From contig NC_135371.1 in NCBI RefSeq assembly GCF_049243985.1, positions 2,939,501 through 3,003,500 of the forward strand: a DNA stretch of 64,000 nucleotides, in the 5' to 3' direction. The translations under genes and the position numbers were made by a program. The notes under the pieces were generated by a model. That model did not search any database, had not been told where the DNA came from, and saw only the letters and a list, made by a program, of their open reading frames with translations. This document shows positions 31,317 through 41,387 of this stretch, in pieces (position 1 is the first letter of the stretch; every line of letters begins with the position of its first letter). This DNA comes from Paroedura picta (taxonomy: Eukaryota; Chordata; Lepidosauria; Squamata; Gekkonidae).

Positions 31317-31351
31317 CAAGGCCCGTTCTTAGGAACGGGCTTTGAAGCTAG
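31317..31351 (+). mobile_element. Possible Helitron 3' end
   Basis: A 12-bp hairpin (CAAGGCCCGTTC, loop TTAG, GAACGGGCTTTG) ends 3 bp before CTAG, and the next base is T. A hairpin followed by CTRR inserted before T is the hallmark of a Helitron 3' terminus. The 5' TC end could not be fixed. It may lie upstream of the CCAAT palindrome, near 30.8-30.95 kb. Confidence 0.4.
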
Positions 31352-31374
31352 TTACGAAATAAAAAATGCCTTAA

Positions 31375-31890
31375 TTTTCCAGTGAGAAGTCAAAATAATA
31401 TGAAACGGTGCCCTGATGTGGATTAGTTTTCATGGAGGACAGATCTGTCAATGGCTACTAGCCTTAGTGACTAAGGGGAATTTCCACATTCAGAGGAAGT
31501 CATCCTCTGGATACCCATGTCGGGAGGCAACGTCACAGAAAAGCTGTAGCCAGCCTGGTGTGGTGGTTAGGAGCGCGGCCTTCTAATCTGGCGAGCCGGG
31601 TTCGATTCTGCACTCCCCCATATGCAGCCAGCTGGGTGATCTTGGGCTTACCACGGTACTGATAAAACTGTTCTGATCGAGCAATAATATCAGGGCTCTC
31701 TCAGCCTCACCCACCCCACAGGGTGTCTGTTGGGGGAGAGGAAGGGAAGGCGAATGTAAGCCACTCTGAGACTCCTCTTTGCTTTGTTGTTGGCCCTCCA
31801 GAGTAATTCTTTGGCCACTGTGTGAGATGGTTTGCTGGCCTAGATTGACAGTTCATCCGATACAGCATGGCTCTTCTGAAGTTCTTAGGC
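31375..31890 (+). repeat. CR1-like tail split by a tRNA-derived SINE
   Basis: The CR1-like part (31375-31550) matches 21500-21680. It resumes at about 31795 (GGCCACTGTGTGAGATGG ... AGCATGGCTCTTCTGAAG). A full SINE (TGGTGTGGTGGTTAGGAGCG head, GGTTCGATTC B box) sits between, at 31551-31792. Confidence 0.65.
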
Positions 31891-31954
31891 TCCCATGAAG
31901 CTCCTAATGAATCAGACCGTCTGTCGAGGTCAGTATTGTCCACTCAGACTGGGT

Positions 31955-32075
31955 GTGTCTCTTCAGGGTCTCCGGCAGAGGTCTTTCAGGTCACGTGCAA
32001 CCTGAACCTTTCTACTGGAGGTACCAAGGCCTCCTGTATGCCAAGCAGATGCTCCACCACAGAGCCACAGCCCCA
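31955..32075 (-). repeat. tRNA-like SINE, antisense
   Basis: CTACTGGAGGTACCAAGGCC, then CCAAGCAGATGCTCCACCAC, then AGAGCCACAGCCCC: relative of 20165-20325. Confidence 0.5.
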
Positions 32076-32591
32076 TATCAAATATCTCCTCCGCTTAGAA
32101 GGCCATCTGCTGCTGTACCAGCTGGGGCCACAGCTGGGGTTTGTAAAAAAGAAGTCTTTCATTGGGCTATTGCAGTATAAGATGACTTCAAGGGGTGGGG
32201 TGGGATTTCCACATCTTCCTGGAGAGCCCAGGAACTGGGCTTTGGCCCAGGAAGCCCCATAGATCCCTTGGGAGGGCCAAGTCCCCTGGATGTAGAGATG
32301 CATGACAGGCAGAGGGCGTGCAGCCATTTCTGTTCCTTACTCAAATCTTAGCTCTACAGGTTTCTTGTTGGCCCTCCCTATAGAAGCTCACGGTGCCAGA
32401 ATCAGGGTTTGGGCCAGGCACCCCTGGCTGCCTTCTTGCAGGGAACAGTCTCTAGCGTCTGGGAATGTGTTATTTGGGAGGGTCCAATGATTGTTTTGGG
32501 GGGCAGCCTGGTCCTAGTGTCTGCCTGTGCCATTCTCCTGGGGGAACCGCCTTTGGAGCAGCCGGCACAAGAACGAAGGAACAACTTATGT

Positions 32592-33020
32592 TGGGGGAGC
32601 TTGGTCTGGTTAGCCTGGAGAGGAGACGACTGAGAGGGGATCTGATCCCCATCTTCAAGTATTTAAAAGGCTTCCAGGTAGAGGATGGAGCAGAATTGTT
32701 CTCTCTTGCCCCAGAGGGAGGGACGGACCAGAACCAATGGGATGAAATTAATGCAAAAGAAATGTAATCTAAACATCCGGAAGAAGTTCATGACAGTGGT
32801 TTCTGATTGGAACAGGGTTCCTCTGGAGGTGGTGGGTTCTCCCATCTTTGGAGATTTTAAGAGGCTGGAGAGCCATCTGATGGGAGAGGCTGATTCTGTG
32901 AAGGTTCAAGGGGGTGGCAGGTGACAGTGGATGAGCAATAAGGTTGTGAGTGTCCTGCATAGTGCAGGGGTTGGACTAGATGACCCAGGAGGTCCCTTCC
33001 AACTCTACTATGGTTCTTGA
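32592..33020 (+). repeat. CR1 LINE 3' part (unit 2)
   Basis: This is the partner of 23387-23818. The bases after it (ACAACATCCTCTGAACG ... AACAAAGAAGGATC) also match unit 1, marking the start of the C/D duplication. Confidence 0.85.
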
Positions 33021-33901
33021 AGGACAACATCCTCTGAACGTGGAGGTGAATAATGCCTGGCGGAAATTTATTTGGAGGTTGCGAGCTGTTAAATTATCCC
33101 GGATAGATTCACAGACAAGGAACAAAGAAGGATCTGGGAATTGGTTTCATCCTCATAAATGAAAAGGCAACACAAGAAGCAGCAGGCCCTCTCCCCGGCC
33201 TGGCCTGGCCTGTTTTGCTTGCGTCAGACAGGTCAAGGGGGCACCAATTTTGCCCTCGGAGGAAACAAGGAGGGTTTCTGTTAAAGAAAAGAGAGAATGG
33301 GGAGGGGGTGAAAATGGGCAGAAAATGCCCTCCCAAGCCCCATCTCTCTCTGCACGAGGACATTTGCATTTCCAAGCACAATGGAGAGCCCCCCCCTCCC
33401 CGCCCTGCCTCTTTTGTTTCCCCAAAGGTGTTAAAGAGGGCTATTTGAATTACAAATCCAGAGAAAAGAAGCCATTGAGACGGCTGTCCAAATGCCTCTT
33501 TTAAAATTATTATTTCAAAGATTATGTTATCTTGTGTTTTCTTTTGGTCGAATATTTTACACTTTGTTTCAAGATCAAGATTTACTTCATATCCATACGA
33601 AACCAAAAAGGGGTTCCGGAGACATGCAAATGTTTCCATTCCCCCTTTTCAATTTCACTCTTCTTCAGGGTCTTTTAAAAATATATATATACATAATGTG
33701 AGCACTTAAGAAACCTCCCTTAAACTCTGGAGCCTGCAAGGCCTTTGCCTGTGAAACAGTTGAAGAAAATGGAGACATTTTGGTTGGTTTGCTCTCTTGA
33801 AAAGGATAGTAAAATACTTCGACTGCAAGAAAACAGGGGATAAATAATTTTCGAAATCATCATTTAAAAAGAGACATTTGGACAGCCAACTGGTTGCAGG
33901 C

Positions 33902-33955
33902 TTCATTCATTCATTCATTCATTCATTCATTCATTCATTCATTCATTCATTCATA
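33902..33955 (+). repeat. (ATTC)n microsatellite
   Basis: About 13 units lie upstream of gene D promoter 1. They are followed by an antisense L2-like tail (TTATATATGCTGCCCTCCCC). Confidence 0.95.
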
Positions 33956-34019
33956 TTTATATATGCTGCCCTCCCCTGAGGCTCAGGGCAGTTTCTTTCT
34001 TTTTTGTGGTTCCCCAGCA

Positions 34020-34530
34020 AGAAGACTCCCCTCCAGGCTGGGCTTTGGGGGCAGGACCCCGCTCTGTCCTCTGGCCCGTCCTTTCCAAGAAGGGAGAATC
34101 TGGGGAGTCTTTTTCCTGGGGGGAAAACGTCCAGTCCCTGGAGCGGGGCCAGGCCCGGAAAGGCGCCCAGCGGGAGAGAGAAGCACCCCAAGAAGTGCTG
34201 AACATCTGGGCGCTCAAAGGTTTCCTTCCCCGCCGCCCTCGGTCTCTCGTTCAGCGTTTCTCCAGCGCAGGGGTAGTCAAACTGCGGCCCTCCAGATGTC
34301 CATGGACTACAATTCCCATGAGCCCCTGCCAGCATTCGCTGGCAGGGGCTCATGGGAATTGTAGTCTATGGACATCTGGAGGGTCGCAGTTTGACTACCC
34401 CTGGTCTCTCCTGCCGGGGGCCGTCCCAGGAAGCTGCCCGCCCACCGCCCACCGCCCCTTTGCCAGCCCCGCGGCCCGATTCCGGCTTCCTCGTCGCAGG
34501 GATCGCCCAGGCCGGGCAGGGATTGCGCGC
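34020..34530 (+). promoter_or_regulatory. CpG-rich promoter region 1 of gene D
   Basis: It is nearly identical in long blocks to gene C promoter 1 (for example GGGGAAAACGTCCAGTCCC and CTCCTGCCGGGGGCCGTCCC). A MITE at 34268-34403 separates the upstream CpG block from the last 127 bp before the ATG. Confidence 0.6.
34268..34403 (+). mobile_element. hAT palindromic MITE, copy 7, in gene D promoter
   Basis: This 136-bp palindrome has intact ends but no perfect target duplication (CTCCAGCG and GTCTCTCC). Gene C lacks it at the same place, so it arrived after the duplication. It lies 128 bp upstream of the start codon. Confidence 0.9.
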
Positions 34531-34590
34531 ATGGAGAGCTCTTGCGCGGCTGCAGGGAAGCGGCGCGGCGGGATCCGCGCCCAGCTCTGG
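34531..34590 (+). CDS. Gene D first coding exon (start 1)
   Basis: ATG 34531 opens 20 codons ending at a phase-0 donor (CTCTGG then GTGAGT), identical to the gene C exon except for one residue. It joins in frame to the KRAB exon at 36672. The full form is 481 aa. Confidence 0.75.
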
Positions 34591-34900
34591 GTGAGTCCCC
34601 GGGAGGGGAGGCAGGATCTGCGGGGTGTTTTTGGTGTGGGTGGGTGTTAACTGTTGCGGCTGGGCGTGCAGCTGCTGGCTTTTTTGGATTGCCCCCCCTC
34701 CTTTACCTGCCTTCCCTGCAGCCCACCTGGGCGGGTTTGGAGGTGCCGCAGCCCTTTGGAGCTTTTTCCAGCTGCCCCACAGGGGAGCCCCCCGAGAGAG
34801 GCATCCGGCCCGGGCTCCCCCTTGGAGTTGCCTTTTCATCCCTGCGGTCACTTGCTCTGCGGTCACTTGCTCTGACCCCCACAAGCGGCATCCTCTAGGG

Positions 34901-35121
34901 CAGGGGTAATCAACCTGTGGTCCTCCAGATGTCCATGGACTACAATTCCCATGAGCCCCTGCCAGCAAACGTTGGCAGGGGCTCATGGGAATTGTAGTCC
35001 ATGGACATCTGGAGGACCACAGGTTGACTACCCCTGCTCTAGGGCAGGGGCATTCACTGGCAGGGCCTCATGGGAATTGTAGTCCATGGACATCTGGAGG
35101 GCCACAGGTTGACCACCCTTG
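34901..35121 (+). mobile_element. hAT palindromic MITE copy 8 with half copy 9 beside it
   Basis: Copy 8 (34901-35036) has perfect target duplications CTCTAGGG (34893-34900 and 35037-35044). Directly after the second duplication, a half element (35045-35121; CAGGGG then the right arm to GGTTGACCACCCTTG) follows. Copy 8 sits at the same site as copy 5 in unit 1. Confidence 0.9.
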
Positions 35122-35276
35122 TTCTAAGTTCTTTGCTCTGGGATCCGGTCTCTTTGGCCAAGGAGCGGGAGGGAAGTCCTCCTTTCTTGTCCGTGCAGCT
35201 TTTCTCTCCCTGGCTGCCCGGGAGGAAACCATCCCTTCCAAAGCACAAATGTTCTGGGGGTTTTGTTCCACAAAAT

Positions 35277-35395
35277 TAGAGCCCGAGAGCACGTTTGGAA
35301 CCCACCGAGATTTATTCAAGGTGTGAGCTTTGGGGTGCAGGCGCTTGAATAAAACTTGGTTGCTCTTCAAAGTACTCCTGGACTCTGTTTTTGTT
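35277..35395 (+). repeat. Inverted-arm repeat (unit 2)
   Basis: AGAGCCCGAGAGCACG ... CACCGAGATTTATTC pairs with AATAAAACTTGGTTGC ... CTGGACTC. It is the partner of 25917-26045. Confidence 0.6.
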
Positions 35396-35486
35396 GTGCT
35401 CCTTCAGACCAACATGGCGGCCCACTTGAACAGACTGCTGTTGTTGTTGTTAATCGGCCCTAAGACATCTCCCTTCCCTCCCCTTC

Positions 35487-36172
35487 ATAGAATCATAGAG
35501 TTGGAAGGGACCTCCTGGGTCACCTAGTGCAACCCCCTGCACTATTTATTTTATTGTTTAGATTTATTGCCCGCCACTGCCCTAACTGGCTCTTGGTGGG
35601 TTACAATTGTCCGTGTTAAAAGCCCCATTAAAACCCCTTAAAACAATTCCAGAAATCCATCCATATAGAATAACAGACTATGCAGGACACTCACAGCTCT
35701 ATTGCTCATCCACTGTCACCTGCCACCCCCTTGAATGTTTCCAGAATCATCCGTCAGATGGCTCTCCAGCCTCTGTTTAAAAATCTCCAAAGATGAAGAA
35801 CCCACCACCTCCCGAGGAAGCCTGTTCCATGGAGAAACCGCTCTGTCAGGAACTTCTTCCGGATGTTGAGACGGAATTTCTTTTGAATTAATTTCATCCC
35901 ATTGGTTCTGATCTGTCCCTCCGGGGCAAGAGAGAACAACTCTGCTCCATCCTCTATATGGCAGCATTTTAAATACTTGAAGGTGGTTATCTGATCCCCT
36001 CCCAGTCGTCTCCTCTCCAGGCTAAACAGACCGAGCTCCCCCAACCTTTCTTCATACGTCTTGGTCTCCAAACCCCTCCCCATCTTTGTTGCCCTCCTCT
36101 GGACACGCTCCAGTTTGTCTACATCCCTCTTCAACTGGGGTGCCCAAAACTGACCACAGGACTCCCAGTGAA
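35487..36172 (-). repeat. CR1 LINE 3' part, antisense, with an L2-like tail inside
   Basis: CR1 runs 35487-35545 and again 35683-36172. The reverse strand encodes the ERRRLGGDQ ... NIRKKFLTERF reading. An antisense L2-like tail (TTGCCCGCCACTGCCCTAAC) interrupts it at 35546-35682. Confidence 0.8.
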
Positions 36173-36308
36173 TTCCCACTGGCACTGGAATTCTCACAGC
36201 TATCCTGAAGCGGCTGGGCCATGTTGAGGCTCCTAGGTGGCATGTTCTCGTGGAGAAATAATTCCCACCCCCCCCCACCACCACCACCCTGGCACACACA
36301 GTGTAGTT

Positions 36309-36444
36309 CGGGGGTAGTCAAACTGCAGCCCTCCAGATGTCCATGGACTACAATTCCCAGGAGCCCCTGCCAGCATTCGCTGGCAGGGGCTTCTGGGAAT
36401 TGTAGTCCATGGACATCTGGAGGGCCGCAGTTTGACTACCCCTG
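36309..36444 (+). mobile_element. hAT palindromic MITE, copy 10
   Basis: It has perfect 8-bp target duplications GTGTAGTT (36301-36308 and 36445-36452). Unit 1 shows the uninserted site at about 26212 (CAATTTAGTTATTT), so this insertion postdates the duplication. Confidence 0.95.
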
Positions 36445-36671
36445 GTGTAGTTATTCTTCTGCAAGGTATTGACCTTTGCAGCCATCAGAATTCGCATTTT
36501 CTTGGCGACGATAATTGTATTTCAGGGGCTCCCAAAAGGGAATGCCATTTCCTTTGCCATTAGTTGGATAGATTGCATTCCTTGAGACAATGGAGCAGGC
36601 GAGGGGGGTCCTTCCTTGCCTCTCGAACAGTCAGGCAGGGGGATCCACTGGGCCACGTTTTCCTCTTTCAG

Positions 36672-36801
36672 AGACCCCCCGTGTCCTTGGAGGAGGTGGC
36701 CGTGTCCTTCGTGGAGGAGGAATGGGCTCTGCTGGATCCGGGCCAAAGAGAACTCTTCTGGGAAGTGATGGAGGAAAATCACGAGGCCCTGGCCTCTCTT
36801 G
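36672..36801 (+). CDS. Gene D KRAB-A exon 1
   Basis: This 130-nt exon enters in phase 0 and leaves in phase 1. It reads [13 protein letters not shown], then [15 protein letters not shown], then [15 protein letters not shown]. It differs from the gene C exon at three residues (D to G, K to E, T to A). It has MEEN in place of MLEN, as in gene C. Confidence 0.88.
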
Positions 36802-36887
36802 GTAAGGACCTTTCCCCTTGGTTATGAGAGGGTGTGGGGAGACTCCTGAATCTTAGAAGGCACCTCCAGACTGTTTCTCTTCACTTC

Positions 36888-37352
36888 AAGAAGGACGTAG
36901 ATAAAATTGAAAGGGTACAGAGGAGAGCGACGAGGATGATCTGGGGCCAAGGGACCAAGCCCTATGAAGAGAGGTTGAGGGACTTGGGAATGTTCAGCCA
37001 GGAGAAAAGGAGGTTGAGAGGGGACATGATAGCCCTCTTGAAGTATTTGAAAGGTTGTCACGTGGAGGAGGGCAGGATGCTTTTTCTGCTGGCTGCAGAG
37101 GAGAGGACACGCAGTAATGGGTTTAAACTTCAAGTACAACGATATAGGCTAGATATCAGGAAAAAGTTTTTCACAGTCCGAGTAGTTCAGCAGTGGAATA
37201 GGCTGCCTAAGGAGGTGGTGAGCTCCCCCTCACTGGCAGTCTTCAAGCAAAGGTTGGATGCACCCTTTTCTTGGATGCTTTAGGATCCTGATCCTGCGTA
37301 GAGGAGGGGGTTGGACTAGATGGCCTGTGTGGCCCCTTCCAGTTCTATGATT
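36888..37352 (+). repeat. CR1 LINE insertion, 5'-truncated
   Basis: It carries a CR1 C-terminal reading (FKKDVDKIERVQRRATRM ... NRLPKEVVSSPSL) and ends in CCAGTTCTATGATTCTAGG. The matching place in unit 1 (about 26520, ACTGTCCCTTTCTCTCC) is empty. TTTCTCT appears on both sides, a likely target duplication. Confidence 0.85.
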
Positions 37353-37557
37353 CTAGGATTCTTTCTCTCTATAAGTCCTCCCTCAATGTCCAGGTGCCCA
37401 GAGGTCAGCGAGGGGAAAGAGTGAGTCCCTGCAGTCAGTTAAGTTTAGTATTGTGCTATAGGAGGGCGGAGAGCACTGGAGCAGGAGATCTTATAAAACA
37501 CGCAAGAAGACGAATTCATGTGTGTGGGGTGGGGGTGGGGGCTGTCTCCCCCACTGA

Positions 37558-37882
37558 GAAAGAAGAAGAAGAAGAAGAAGAAGAAGAAGAAGAAGAAGAA
37601 GAAGAAGAAGAAGAAGAAGAAGAGTTGGTTCTTATATGCCACTTTTCCCTACCCGAAGGAGGCTCAAAGCGGCTTACAATCGCCTCCTCTCCCCACAACA
37701 GCCACCCTGTGGGGTGGGTGAGGCTGAGAGAGCGCTGATATCACAGCCCGGTCAGAACAGCTTTATCAGTGCCGTGGCGAGCCCAAGGTCACCCAGCTGG
37801 TTGCATGTGGGGGAGCGCAGAATTTAACCTGGCATGCCAGATTAGAAGTCCGTATTCCTAACCACTACACCAAACTGGCTCT
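37558..37882 (-). repeat. tRNA-derived SINE with (GAA)n, antisense
   Basis: About 22 GAA units (37558-37624) lead into an antisense SINE, from the GGTTCTTATATGCCAC tail to the AACCACTACACCAAACTGGC head. Unit 1 lacks it. Confidence 0.85.
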
Positions 37883-37950
37883 CTTTTCTATTCCACTTTC
37901 CCAAACACTTCAGATTTTTAAAATTCTGTTTGGGTGTTGCTGTGCAGGAG

Positions 37951-38132
37951 ACGACATTTCCCAGAAGGCCTTGCAAGAACCAGAGAGCTCAACCTTGCCG
38001 TTCCTAGGTGGCCGGGGGTCGTTTTTTCCTCGAGGTGGACGTTTATGGAACGTGGAGTTCTGCAGGAAGTCTCTTCTTTCTAGTTTTCCCCGGCTGGAAA
38101 GAGAATTGGGCTTCTGCATGGCCACAGGAAAG
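37951..38132 (+). promoter_or_regulatory. Gene D promoter 2 and second start exon
   Basis: This is a near-identical copy of 27332-27513, with the ACGACATTTCCCAGAAGG motif at 37951. The coding end is ATG GCC ACA GGA AAG (38118-38132) before a phase-0 GTGAGT donor. It pairs with the KRAB exon at 38237 to give a 466-aa product. Confidence 0.55.
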
Positions 38133-38236
38133 GTGAGTTAAGGATCAGTTGATTGGCCGAATCGGGTCCTTCTTTGCCCCTTGAAAGCTCGGGGAAAGGA
38201 ACAGACGATCAACGGGGCCACCTTTCCCTCTTTCAG

Positions 38237-38366
38237 AGCTCCCCGGTGTCCTTTGAGGAGGTGGCCGTGACCTTCACGGGGGAGGAATGGGCTCTGCTGG
38301 ATCCGGGCCAGAGAAAACTGTACTGGGATGTTACGAAAGAAAATTATGAGAGCTTGGCCTCTCTGG
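38237..38366 (+). CDS. Gene D KRAB-A exon 2
   Basis: This 130-nt exon enters in phase 0 and leaves in phase 1, and its protein is identical to the gene C KRAB exon 2 ([13 protein letters not shown] ... [15 protein letters not shown]). The intron after it is only 266 bp because a stretch of about 820 bp present in gene C is missing. The TCTTT word at both ends of that stretch suggests loss by microhomology. Confidence 0.88.
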
Positions 38367-38632
38367 GTAAGAATCTTTCAAATTGTACCAGTTCTTACTG
38401 TGTTGTCTTTACACAGTGGATTTTGTTCTCTTGTATTATTGTTCTATATTATGTGTTCCATTTTGTATTTTTTAGCTTTCTCCAAGACAGCTCGGTGTGT
38501 GGTTAACTACTGCTGAAGATTTTTCCAGGACGCAAGTTCTCAGTGTAGAAAATCCCATTCCCTACTCACTTTACCTCTTAACTGGTGTTTGTATCTTCTT
38601 ATCCTTATTTTTTTCCTGTTTCTCGTTTGTAG

Positions 38633-39888
38633 TTTCAGCTGTGAGGGAGATGGGGAGTGAGAAGGAATCAGGAAGGAGAACTGTGAGAAAAGACAAAGAT
38701 CTGCAGATGGAAGGAAAATATGAAGGACAAATGCTACCTAAGAGACACCGCAGAAGGAGAAGGAGGGAAGCAAAAAAGAATCGAAGGAAGGAATTGGGTG
38801 CCTGTCAGGGAAGGAGTAAGCCTAAGGCCTCAGCCCAGCATGAAACAGGGAAGAGGAAGATAAGAGATACTGGTGCCATGAATCCGGAAGGGTCCTGCTT
38901 CAAATTGCGTGTAGAAACATGCCGGAAGAGGTGTAAATGCTTGAAATGCAAGAAGAGTTTCCCCTTGAATGGTGCATTAACCACCCGTCGAAAGATTCAG
39001 AAAGGAAAGAAGTCGTATAAATGCTTGGAGTGTGGAAAGAATTTCTCTAGGAGTGGCAACCTCACTCAACATAAAAGGATTCACTCAGGGGAGAAGCCGT
39101 ATAAATGTTTGGAGTGTGGAAAGTATTTCTCTGGGAGTGGCAACCTCACTCAACATGAAAGGATTCATTCAGGGGAGAAGCCGTATAAATGCTCGGAGTG
39201 TGGAAAGTGTTTCTCTCAGAACAGCAGCCTAAAGAGACATCAAGATGTTCACACAGGCGAGAAGCCGTATAAATGCTTGGAGTGTGGAAAATGTTTCTCT
39301 CGGAATAGCTCCCTGATGATGCATCACAAAATGCACACAGGGGAGAAGCCGTATAAATGCTTGAAGTGTGGAATGTGCTACTCTCGGAGTGGCCACCTAT
39401 CGTCACATCAACACGTTCACACAGGTGAGAAGCCACATAAATGCTTGGAGTGTGGAAAGTGCTTCTCTCGGAGTAGCCACCTAAAAGCGCATCACCAAGT
39501 TCACACAGGGGAGAAACCATATAGATGCTTGGAATGTGGGAAGTTTTTCTCTCAGAATAGCGGCCTCATAGGACATCAAAAGGTTCATACAGGGGAGGAG
39601 CCATTTAAATGCTTGGAGTGTGGAAAGTGCTTCTCTTGGTATAATAGCCTACTGGTGCATCACACTATTCACACAGGGGAGAAGCCATTTAAATGCTTGG
39701 AGTGTGGAAAGTGTTTCTCTCTGAATTCCAAACTAACTAGGCATCAAAAGGTGGTTCATGCAGGGGAGAAGCCATTTAAATGCTTGGAGTGTCAAAAGTG
39801 TTTCTCTCGAAATGACAGACTTGTGAGACATCAGAAGGTTCACCGAAAGGAGAGTTTGCATAGTGCTTCTCTGGGTACAGCTAGCTAA
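38633..39888 (+). CDS. Gene D finger exon: ten C2H2 zinc fingers
   Basis: The acceptor (TCGTTTGTAG) gives a phase-1 entry. The stop is TAA at 39886-39888. It has the same basic N-terminal stretch as gene C and one degenerate finger, then 10 fingers at about residues 192-472. Fingers 1-7 are about 96 % identical to those of gene C. From finger 8 ([19 protein letters not shown]) onward the sequences no longer correspond. Finger 9 has one extra residue between its His (HQKVVH). Codon use is AT-rich, as in gene C. Confidence 0.93.
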
Positions 39889-39985
39889 CCAAATTTCAAA
39901 AGGTTAATCACAGCAGAATCCTTACAAATGCTTGGAGTATGTAACATGCTTCTCCCAGAATGGCTTCCTAACTTTACGTCAAATC
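39889..39985 (+). pseudogene. Zinc-finger remnant after gene D
   Basis: AAATGCTTGGAGTATGTAAC, then ATGCTTCTCCCAGAATGGC, matches a finger of this family but lacks its frame and Cys codon (TGT to a non-Cys context). It shows that the array once ran further. Confidence 0.65.
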
Positions 39986-39987
39986 AT

Positions 39988-40062
39988 CCATCCATCCATC
40001 CATCCATCCATCCATCCATCCATCCATCCATCCATCCATCCATCCATCCATCCATCCATCCA
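39988..40062 (+). repeat. (ATCC)n microsatellite
   Basis: About 18 units lie directly after the finger remnant. Confidence 0.97.
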
Positions 40063-40164
40063 TTGGCATTCCATAGTATTGCAACACATAAGTGAGAAGA
40101 AGTCAAACCGGAGAGATATATAAACAACAACAAAGCTCCAATTGCAATAGTAGTAATCTGTTTT

Positions 40165-40290
40165 AATTGTTAAGGGTTTTTATTTTTACTGGGTTTTTAA
40201 CAGAGGTTGTAGCCTTCCACGAGCCTCCTGGGAGCGGCGGATAATAAATTCAATAACAACAACATCAACAATAATAATATATACTAAAAC
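40165..40290 (+). repeat. L2-type LINE 3' tail
   Basis: GTTGTAGCCTTCCACGAGCC, then GGGAGCGGCGGATAATAAA, followed by AAC/AAT-rich repeats. Confidence 0.6.
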
Positions 40291-40407
40291 TTAGTTCTAA
40301 CTTTTAGAACTTCCACCAAGAATTTTGCAACTGTGGGTGTAATTTCAGGCGAATAAATGTTTCATAAGTATCGAAATCCACTTTCCTTATTTACAAATCC
40401 TTTAGAA

Positions 40408-40549
40408 CAGGGGTAGTCAAACTGCGGCCCTCCAGATGTCCATGGACTACAATTCCCAGAAGCCCCTGCCAGCATTCGTGAATGCTGGCAGGGGCTTCTG
40501 GGAATTGTAGTCCATGGACATCTGGAGGGCCGCAGTTTGACTACCCCTG
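40408..40549 (+). mobile_element. hAT palindromic MITE, copy 11
   Basis: This 142-bp palindrome has perfect target duplications CTTTAGAA (40400-40407 and 40550-40557). Confidence 0.95.
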
Positions 40550-40769
40550 CTTTAGAATGTAATAAAGGGAGAAGAAATTCTTTACGAGGAACCTGACAAG
40601 GCTATCAATCTAGGATGGCGTGTTGGGTTGAATCCAGTGAGTCTGCAGAGCATAACCGTAACCTCTCCTGAAAGGGAAGCTTCTGATATCTCCCCGCTCC
40701 TGCCTTAGAGGGGACAATATTCATTGTAGCCATCATGAAAGCTCTGTGCTGGGTAGGGCTGGCAAAAAG

Positions 40770-40975
<206 letters not shown>

Positions 40976-41387
40976 AGTGGTAGCTGTTGAGGCAGAAGTC
41001 ATCTTAATAGCATTTTCTAGTCTTTTCAGTTCTCGCTGACTTGTTGCATGTCCAATCACCCTGGAACAGAAAGGGATAACTGTCCAGGCCACCCACTCAG
41101 GCTTGCTGACTGGCTCACACAGGTCCGCTGTCAATCTGCCTACCCTCACCCTAGAAAGTTCCATGAATGCTGCTCAGTGATTGGTTGAGGAGGTCATGGG
41201 GTTATGGCCTACAGCTTTTTAGAAGTATATTTAATGAGAAGAAGATTGACCCTTTTCCTTTTGCCTTTCTCCCCATCCCTCCTTGCTGTCAGTAAGATGC
41301 CTGTACTGTGCTGTTGGACTCCTTGTTTCGAGCACCAATTTATGGGGGGCTCCATTAGGCCTCCAGTATTTGGCAATTTTATATGGA

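Noticed and set aside
36834-37283. Open frames with an RRATRM ... NRLPKEVV protein
   Set aside because: This is the C-terminal part of CR1 LINE ORF2, repeated at 20.4, 23.4, 32.6, 35.7, 42.9 and 52.6 kb. It is not a host gene.
37445-37698. Poly-Phe, poly-Ser and poly-Lys open frames
   Set aside because: They are translations of the GAA microsatellite attached to a SINE.
39988-40062. CRISPR-like regular repeats
   Set aside because: This is a simple ATCC microsatellite with no spacers, in a vertebrate genome.
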